Made by a program: the position numbers and the translations under genes. A stretch of DNA of 64,000 bases, taken from NCBI RefSeq assembly GCF_042682745.1, contig NZ_JBHUIO010000011.1, positions 496,001 to 560,000 of the forward strand, in the 5' to 3' direction. This DNA is from Tumebacillus_A lipolyticus (GTDB taxonomy: Bacteria > Bacillota > Bacilli > Tumebacillales > Tumebacillaceae). The notes beneath the pieces were generated by a model that was given only the letters and a program-made list of their open reading frames with translations, made no database searches and was not told where the DNA came from. Each line of letters starts with the position of its first letter. Position 1 is the stretch's first letter. Below, piece after piece: positions 59,654 to 64,000 of this stretch.

Positions 59654-60919
59654 CTAAATGAGTTGCCAGAGACCGATACTCTCTTGCTCAACTTTTTTAC
59701 CATTTTTAACCATTAATTGCAAAAGATCATACCATTCAGCGTACTCAGGGCTTTCTAATAAATCGATCAGCTTTTTCTCGTACTCTTTCCCAAAAGAGAT
59801 TCCCGATTCGAGTAGCGATTCGTAGATCTTAACATCCATGAGATAGGGTCGTAGTCTTGGGAAGAAAGTATTCTTCATAAAATTGAAAATGCGCACACCG
59901 CCAAAATCAAGATCTCCCCAATGGTACACAGGAATCTCTTCAGGAATCTCTAATAAGTAATCCGATATTTTCCCCAACAGCTTTTGTAACGAACGATGTG
60001 GGAATCCTCCCGTGTAAATAACCAGAGTTGACTCCAGTTCTCTCTGCTCTACTGCCTTTACCAACATATAATAACTTGTCAAGTTCTCCACACAAATAAT
60101 GCGTTTTGTTTCAATACCGACAACCTTGAGAAACTTTATCGATTCATTCGTAATCCCTATTCCACCAGCAAAGTGACCAAGATCAACCAGAGAGTCGTCT
60201 ATCTCAATTTGCAAAGCCCCAGCGATCATAGACAGTTTAGCATGCTCGACAATACCCAAACTATCTAGATACTCCTCATCAGTATCGTAGAAAACTCCCC
60301 CAAATTTTTTATATACGCTCAACACTCTCTTCTCTACTATTTGTTCAAATCGTTTAGAGTCAAGAAGAACTTGTTGACTAAAGATACGTTTTGGCAAGTA
60401 GTCGTTTATCTCTGGTAATGCTAGCAAGATTTTTACAAGATCCTCATTCACTTCAGGATCATCAATGTCACAGCCAACCGGTATCCGAAATTGATCAATA
60501 TGCTTCACAGCATGCGCAAACCAGTTTCGAACCCACTCCCACGAATGTGAGGAGAGAGGTGCAATCTGATTGCGGAGCACCTCCAATTTCTCCTTTTTTG
60601 GTGTTAACCTCGACATTCGAAATGCTTCGTCTAAACGATCTAGGTTTAAATAAACCTTTTGCGCTTCCTCTCCTTCACGAAACTTTGTCCACTGCACCTT
60701 AATTAGGTCCTCTGCGAGCAAGTTGAAAAGTGCTTCATTGAAAAACTCTTTTTTACGATAGTCCATCTCGTCATTGTAGTCATCGTAAAACGGACTTCTT
60801 GCAATCGTGAACTGAGGCCGTGTATTGCTCTTAACACCCTTGCGCACCGTTAAACTTCGATCATGCTTGCTTAAGAGAAAAGAGAGTATCTTGGATTGGT
60901 ACTCCTGTACTGTCGTCAT
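59654..60919 (-). CDS. jetD: Wadjet system nuclease subunit JetD
   Basis: A 421-residue protein with the JetD layout (DUF3322 N-terminal, DUF2220/Toprim C-terminal). Toprim acidic residues are visible: Glu278 in CVENLTSYY, and Asp336 and Asp338 in HWGDLDFGG; a late Glu lies in VEQESIG. In Wadjet, the JetABC SMC complex extrudes plasmid DNA and JetD cleaves small circles, so the system blocks plasmid maintenance. It starts at 60919 after GAGGTG inside the jetC frame, overlapping it by 59 bases. It is last in the operon. Confidence 0.92.
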   Translation of the reverse strand: MTTVQEYQSKILSFLLSKHDRSLTVRKGVKSNTRPQFTIARSPFYDDYNDEMDYRKKEFFNEALFNLLAEDLIKVQWTKFREGEEAQKVYLNLDRLDEAFRMSRLTPKKEKLEVLRNQIAPLSSHSWEWVRNWFAHAVKHIDQFRIPVGCDIDDPEVNEDLVKILLALPEINDYLPKRIFSQQVLLDSKRFEQIVEKRVLSVYKKFGGVFYDTDEEYLDSLGIVEHAKLSMIAGALQIEIDDSLVDLGHFAGGIGITNESIKFLKVVGIETKRIICVENLTSYYMLVKAVEQRELESTLVIYTGGFPHRSLQKLLGKISDYLLEIPEEIPVYHWGDLDFGGVRIFNFMKNTFFPRLRPYLMDVKIYESLLESGISFGKEYEKKLIDLLESPEYAEWYDLLQLMVKNGKKVEQESIGLWQLI

Positions 60920-63900
60920 CTTCTTCGTTCACCTCAATAGTCTCTACCGTCCGTTCCATACGTTCGATGATATCGACAAAACATCTATATTCTTGTCGAT
61001 GAACAATCAGTGTAGTGCTGACCTCCGGTGCCATATGCGCCATTTTTTCATCTGGGACAGCGGCGATCATTTGTATCCCCATTCGTTTGATCAGCCTAAG
61101 TGCCTGCTGTATTCGTGCTTCGTCCATTTTATTGAACGCTTCATCAAATACGACTAAACGCATTGTCTTCTCTGAGTACAAGAGATTAAAAGAAGCTAGG
61201 ATTGCAATGTAGAACGGGGTTTGTGTTTCACCACCCGATTTTTCACGTAAAACTTTTGAGAACAAGAATGTCTCACCATGCGAAGTAATCTCGATATCGA
61301 AATCAAGATACCTGCGATAATCAGTGAACTCCTCATGTTCGCCAATCGCACCTCGTGCAACCTTTTCAAACAGTTCATGTAGGTAATTGACCTTCTCTTC
61401 GTCATGTAAATCAAAGAGTGAGCCTTTTTCAATCATCATAGGGTCCATGATGATATCATAATACTTCTTATACAGGTCGCTCGGTACGACCTTGAACTCG
61501 TATACATCAGAGTGGAAGGGGAAATTCTTGAGTGCATAATTAAGACGACCAAATTCACGTTTCGCCATGTCAATCGCTTCACGCAATTTGAAAACGAAAT
61601 GCGATTGGAACTCCTCTTCCGACTGACGGAGAGCTATTTCTAATTGCTCTTTGTATTTCGGTATATCTACATCAGAAATTCGGTTCAGCAATTCATTATA
61701 AGCAGTGTTCGATTGCGACTGTGTATCTTGGTTGTAAGTATATGTGATATTGTACAGTTGTCTTTTTTGTATCACTTGTTGAAACCGATTCTCAAGCATG
61801 CTTATATTACCCGCTTTGTTTCTTGACCAATCTTCGGTCTTCTTGGTTGTTGGTACATCCTGACTCTCAAGCTCTTTGAGCTTGGCTTGTCCTCGTGGGA
61901 TCAACTCTATGGAGTACTCTGATTTCCAGTGTTCGAAGTATTCCATCGATTCGCGCACTGCGTTCTTTTTTGTTAGCAGGATTACTCGCTTTGAGTCAAG
62001 ATCATTTTCATACTTCCCCTTTTGTTTAGTTAAAGCTGTAATTTGCTTGCCAAGTTCACTGAGATCATTCTTCCACTTCTCATATTCCTCCTTCAGACGA
62101 ATAACCTCTTTAATATCTAAGTTACTCAATTCCGCTTTTTTTGTGGTCAGATCTGCCCGTTTCTTTTGAATCTCTAAAGGAAGATTCAGATGGTCGGCTA
62201 TTTTGTGATACTGAGATTTCTTGTCCGCTACTCGTAGAACCCACTTTGTCAACCTCACTTTTCGTTGGGTTGCTTGCTCAATCTTTTGCGAATTCTCGTT
62301 GAGCTCGTTGCGCTTGATCTCAAGTAATCGAACAATAGCCTGTGCTCCAATGAATGGAACTTCGTATACTTTTTTAGGAATTTGTCGGGCAACAAGGTTA
62401 TGATAGGACATACACGATTCTGTGATTGCAACACGGTGGTTGCGCAAGTCCTGCTCGTTCTTGGCCTTCATGACTTGTCCTAACAAGTGATCAATACGCG
62501 CACGAATAACAGGATTGTCTGCACTTAACTCTTGAGCTAATGAGCCTGCTGAGAATTGCCCTAAATACTTCTGCTCTTTTTGAGTATCAACGAGCCCAAC
62601 TCCCTCAAGCTGATGTCTCCACTTTTCCTTTTCGTAAATAGACAATGCTTCAGCGAACACTTGCGGCTCGACCAACAAATCAAATCGTTGAGTGTTCAGA
62701 TAGCCCTCAAGTGCATTGCGCCACCTTTCTTCAACAACTTCCATTTCTTCACACAGAATCCAAACGGATGACCGCTCTTGTAACTGTTGTTGCAATACCA
62801 ATCTCAAGCGTTCAACAGAAGGAGGGTATGGGCGTTTCTTATTCTCAAGATTTTTCACTTCAACTTCTAACTCAGTTTTTTTCCGTTGTAATTCTGATAT
62901 ATTGTCTTCAATTCTCCCCAATGATTTGGTGAAGCGCAAATGCAAACCTGAAAGGAATTCTCCGATCTCAGTCAGTTTCTGACTTGAATGTTCAAGATCC
63001 GTTTCAATCCAAGTGGGACTTTCAGGTTCCTCTAATAGTTCAGCTAAGCAATCGGTTGCTCCCCAAAGATAATCAATCTCCTCATCTGTCCAAACGTTCG
63101 TATCAATCTCGCTTTCTGCCAAGTCTTCCAGCAGTCGACGTTCTTCGATGATTCGGTCTTGTAGTGTCTGGAATAGGCGCGTTTCAACGTTTATTTCTTC
63201 CGCAAGTTTTTTTATCGCGTTTTTTAACTCCTCTTGCTTTTTATGATGTTCGTGGCTCTGCCATGCTTGGTATGCTTCATTTGTTTTTTGTTGAGCATTA
63301 TCCTGATCACTTTGTGCCCTTTGTACCTGCTCGTCGATCAATTCAAGATCCTTTTGGAGAGACTCTACGATTGATTCAAGCTGATTACGGTTCTCAACTT
63401 GTTCCTGGTGTTTAAGAGATCGGATGACATATTCTTGAACAGCAATCGTATCCTTTAGTTTTTGATACTGATCAAATTCATCATGAATTTGTTGCAGCAT
63501 CCCCTGCCGAATTTGAAGGTCTTCAAGTTCGCGTTGATAGCGTTCATGAATTCGGAAGTTCTCTTTCATAACATCCAGTTGCAACTCTTTTTTATCCAAG
63601 ATGTAGTCATATACAAAATTACGGACATTATTAATTGGCTTGAAAGATAATGCCTTGGTGAACACAGAGAAAAATCGGTCAGGCACTTGTCCCATTTTGT
63701 GCAAGAGCATCTTCTGATATGTCCCTTTGTGATGCTCAAATTTTGCAGATTTGTACCTTCCAACGCAAAATCGTCTAAACTCATCACGATTTCTCAAGTG
63801 TCCCGGCTCGTTCACCACATTCAAATCATCTACTCCTACATCTTGGATAATGAAGTAATACTCGTCCCATTTATCGTCCCGATACACATCAATCACAACA

Positions 63901-64000
63901 CCAACAACAAACCTTTCTTTCTTCCTAGCATCCTCAAATTCAGCTGCAATATAGGTTGAAAAATCACCATCTCGAACATAAGTCTGTTCATTCGTTCCTT
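60861..64000 (-). CDS. jetC: Wadjet system SMC-like ATPase JetC (partial)
   Basis: About 1045 residues are visible; the frame stays open to the window edge, so the N-terminal Walker A region is missing. The first residues seen (GTNEQTYVRDGDFSTYIAAE) match the strand region after Walker A in JetC/MukB-like ATPases. Long coiled coils flank a hinge-like middle. The ABC signature KSGGETQ lies about 125 residues, and Walker B LVVFDEAFNKMD about 95 residues, from the C-terminus. JetC is the DNA-translocating motor of Wadjet. jetB and jetA are expected beyond the right edge. Confidence 0.92.
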   Translation of the reverse strand, partial: GTNEQTYVRDGDFSTYIAAEFEDARKKERFVVGVVIDVYRDDKWDEYYFIIQDVGVDDLNVVNEPGHLRNRDEFRRFCVGRYKSAKFEHHKGTYQKMLLHKMGQVPDRFFSVFTKALSFKPINNVRNFVYDYILDKKELQLDVMKENFRIHERYQRELEDLQIRQGMLQQIHDEFDQYQKLKDTIAVQEYVIRSLKHQEQVENRNQLESIVESLQKDLELIDEQVQRAQSDQDNAQQKTNEAYQAWQSHEHHKKQEELKNAIKKLAEEINVETRLFQTLQDRIIEERRLLEDLAESEIDTNVWTDEEIDYLWGATDCLAELLEEPESPTWIETDLEHSSQKLTEIGEFLSGLHLRFTKSLGRIEDNISELQRKKTELEVEVKNLENKKRPYPPSVERLRLVLQQQLQERSSVWILCEEMEVVEERWRNALEGYLNTQRFDLLVEPQVFAEALSIYEKEKWRHQLEGVGLVDTQKEQKYLGQFSAGSLAQELSADNPVIRARIDHLLGQVMKAKNEQDLRNHRVAITESCMSYHNLVARQIPKKVYEVPFIGAQAIVRLLEIKRNELNENSQKIEQATQRKVRLTKWVLRVADKKSQYHKIADHLNLPLEIQKKRADLTTKKAELSNLDIKEVIRLKEEYEKWKNDLSELGKQITALTKQKGKYENDLDSKRVILLTKKNAVRESMEYFEHWKSEYSIELIPRGQAKLKELESQDVPTTKKTEDWSRNKAGNISMLENRFQQVIQKRQLYNITYTYNQDTQSQSNTAYNELLNRISDVDIPKYKEQLEIALRQSEEEFQSHFVFKLREAIDMAKREFGRLNYALKNFPFHSDVYEFKVVPSDLYKKYYDIIMDPMMIEKGSLFDLHDEEKVNYLHELFEKVARGAIGEHEEFTDYRRYLDFDIEITSHGETFLFSKVLREKSGGETQTPFYIAILASFNLLYSEKTMRLVVFDEAFNKMDEARIQQALRLIKRMGIQMIAAVPDEKMAHMAPEVSTTLIVHRQEYRCFVDIIERMERTVETIEVNEEDDDSTGVPIQDTLFSLKQA

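Larger units (their letters stand above)
57300..64000. mobile_element. AT-rich genomic island with serine recombinase and Wadjet genes
   Basis: From about 57.3 kb to the window end the sequence is visibly AT-richer than the preceding 57 kb, and codon use changes with it. The island opens with a large serine recombinase beside yprB, then tiny ORFs, then jetD and jetC. The left boundary is placed between the yprB ribosome site (57250) and the recombinase terminator (57315); the right end is outside the window. Integration by the recombinase between yprB and its usual upstream neighbour is inferred. Confidence 0.65.

Noticed and set aside
1..64000. CRISPR arrays, rRNA, tRNA and insertion sequences
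   Set aside because: No regularly spaced repeats, no cloverleaf-like or rRNA segments and no transposase genes were seen by eye; short tRNAs could still be missed without a scan.

Overview
The window comes from a moderately GC-rich Gram-positive Bacillales-type chromosome. Gene content and order echo Bacillus subtilis in several blocks: ftsE-ftsX/ctpB/minJ, yknWXYZ, carAB-arg, thiL-tsaE-tsaB-rimI-tsaD, yprB. Small-protein families such as DUF1450, DUF2922/DUF1659 and YjcZ-like peptides point the same way. The GC level suggests an Alicyclobacillaceae member such as Tumebacillus; that placement is inference. Most genes up to about 57 kb lie on the minus strand.

Layout. 0-6 kb: cell division and wall remodelling (minJ, ctpB, an EnvC-like M23 hydrolase, ftsX, ftsE). 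6-10 kb: zinc uptake (znuA-znuC-znuB) under two Zur-like operators, plus a second ZnuA-like lipoprotein whose three metal-binding histidines are all aromatic residues. 10-13.8 kb: yknWXYZ-type stress transporter behind a sigma-W-like promoter. 13.9-15.3 kb: two small exported or membrane proteins and a GNAT. 15.4-23.4 kb: carA-carB-argF-argG-argH, with a promoter covered by tandem ARG boxes. 23.4-28 kb: small proteins, a DUF3050 protein and a large membrane protein with an alkaline-phosphatase-like domain. 27.9-28.15 kb: a DnaA-box cluster. 28-31 kb: parvulin foldase, amidase, GNAT. 31-35 kb: tRNA t6A genes and thiL. 35-39 kb: glpD, PaiB-like protein, histidine phosphatase.

39-43.3 kb is an accessory locus. 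An RNPP-type HTH-TPR quorum-sensing regulator overlaps by 4 nt a 39-aa secreted peptide gene. Next comes an 825-aa protein of unknown function with an LQRxxGNxA motif of the kind seen in DUF4157/polymorphic-toxin-like proteins. 43.6-57.2 kb is mostly housekeeping: tex, PAP2, PfkB kinase, a crcB pair, methyltransferase, a DedA-PAP2 fusion, small DUF proteins, M20 peptidase, C26 amidotransferase, adenosylhomocysteinase and yprB.

From about 57.3 kb to the window end the composition becomes clearly AT-richer. This island starts with a large serine recombinase next to yprB. It carries several tiny ORFs, one a Phr/AimP-like secreted peptide, and then the jetD and jetC genes of a Wadjet anti-plasmid defence system. 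jetC is cut by the window edge; jetB and jetA should lie beyond it.

The least explained items are the regulator-peptide-effector locus, the histidine-less ZnuA paralogue, the small peptide inside the Wadjet island, and a structured T-box-like RNA segment divergent from carA.
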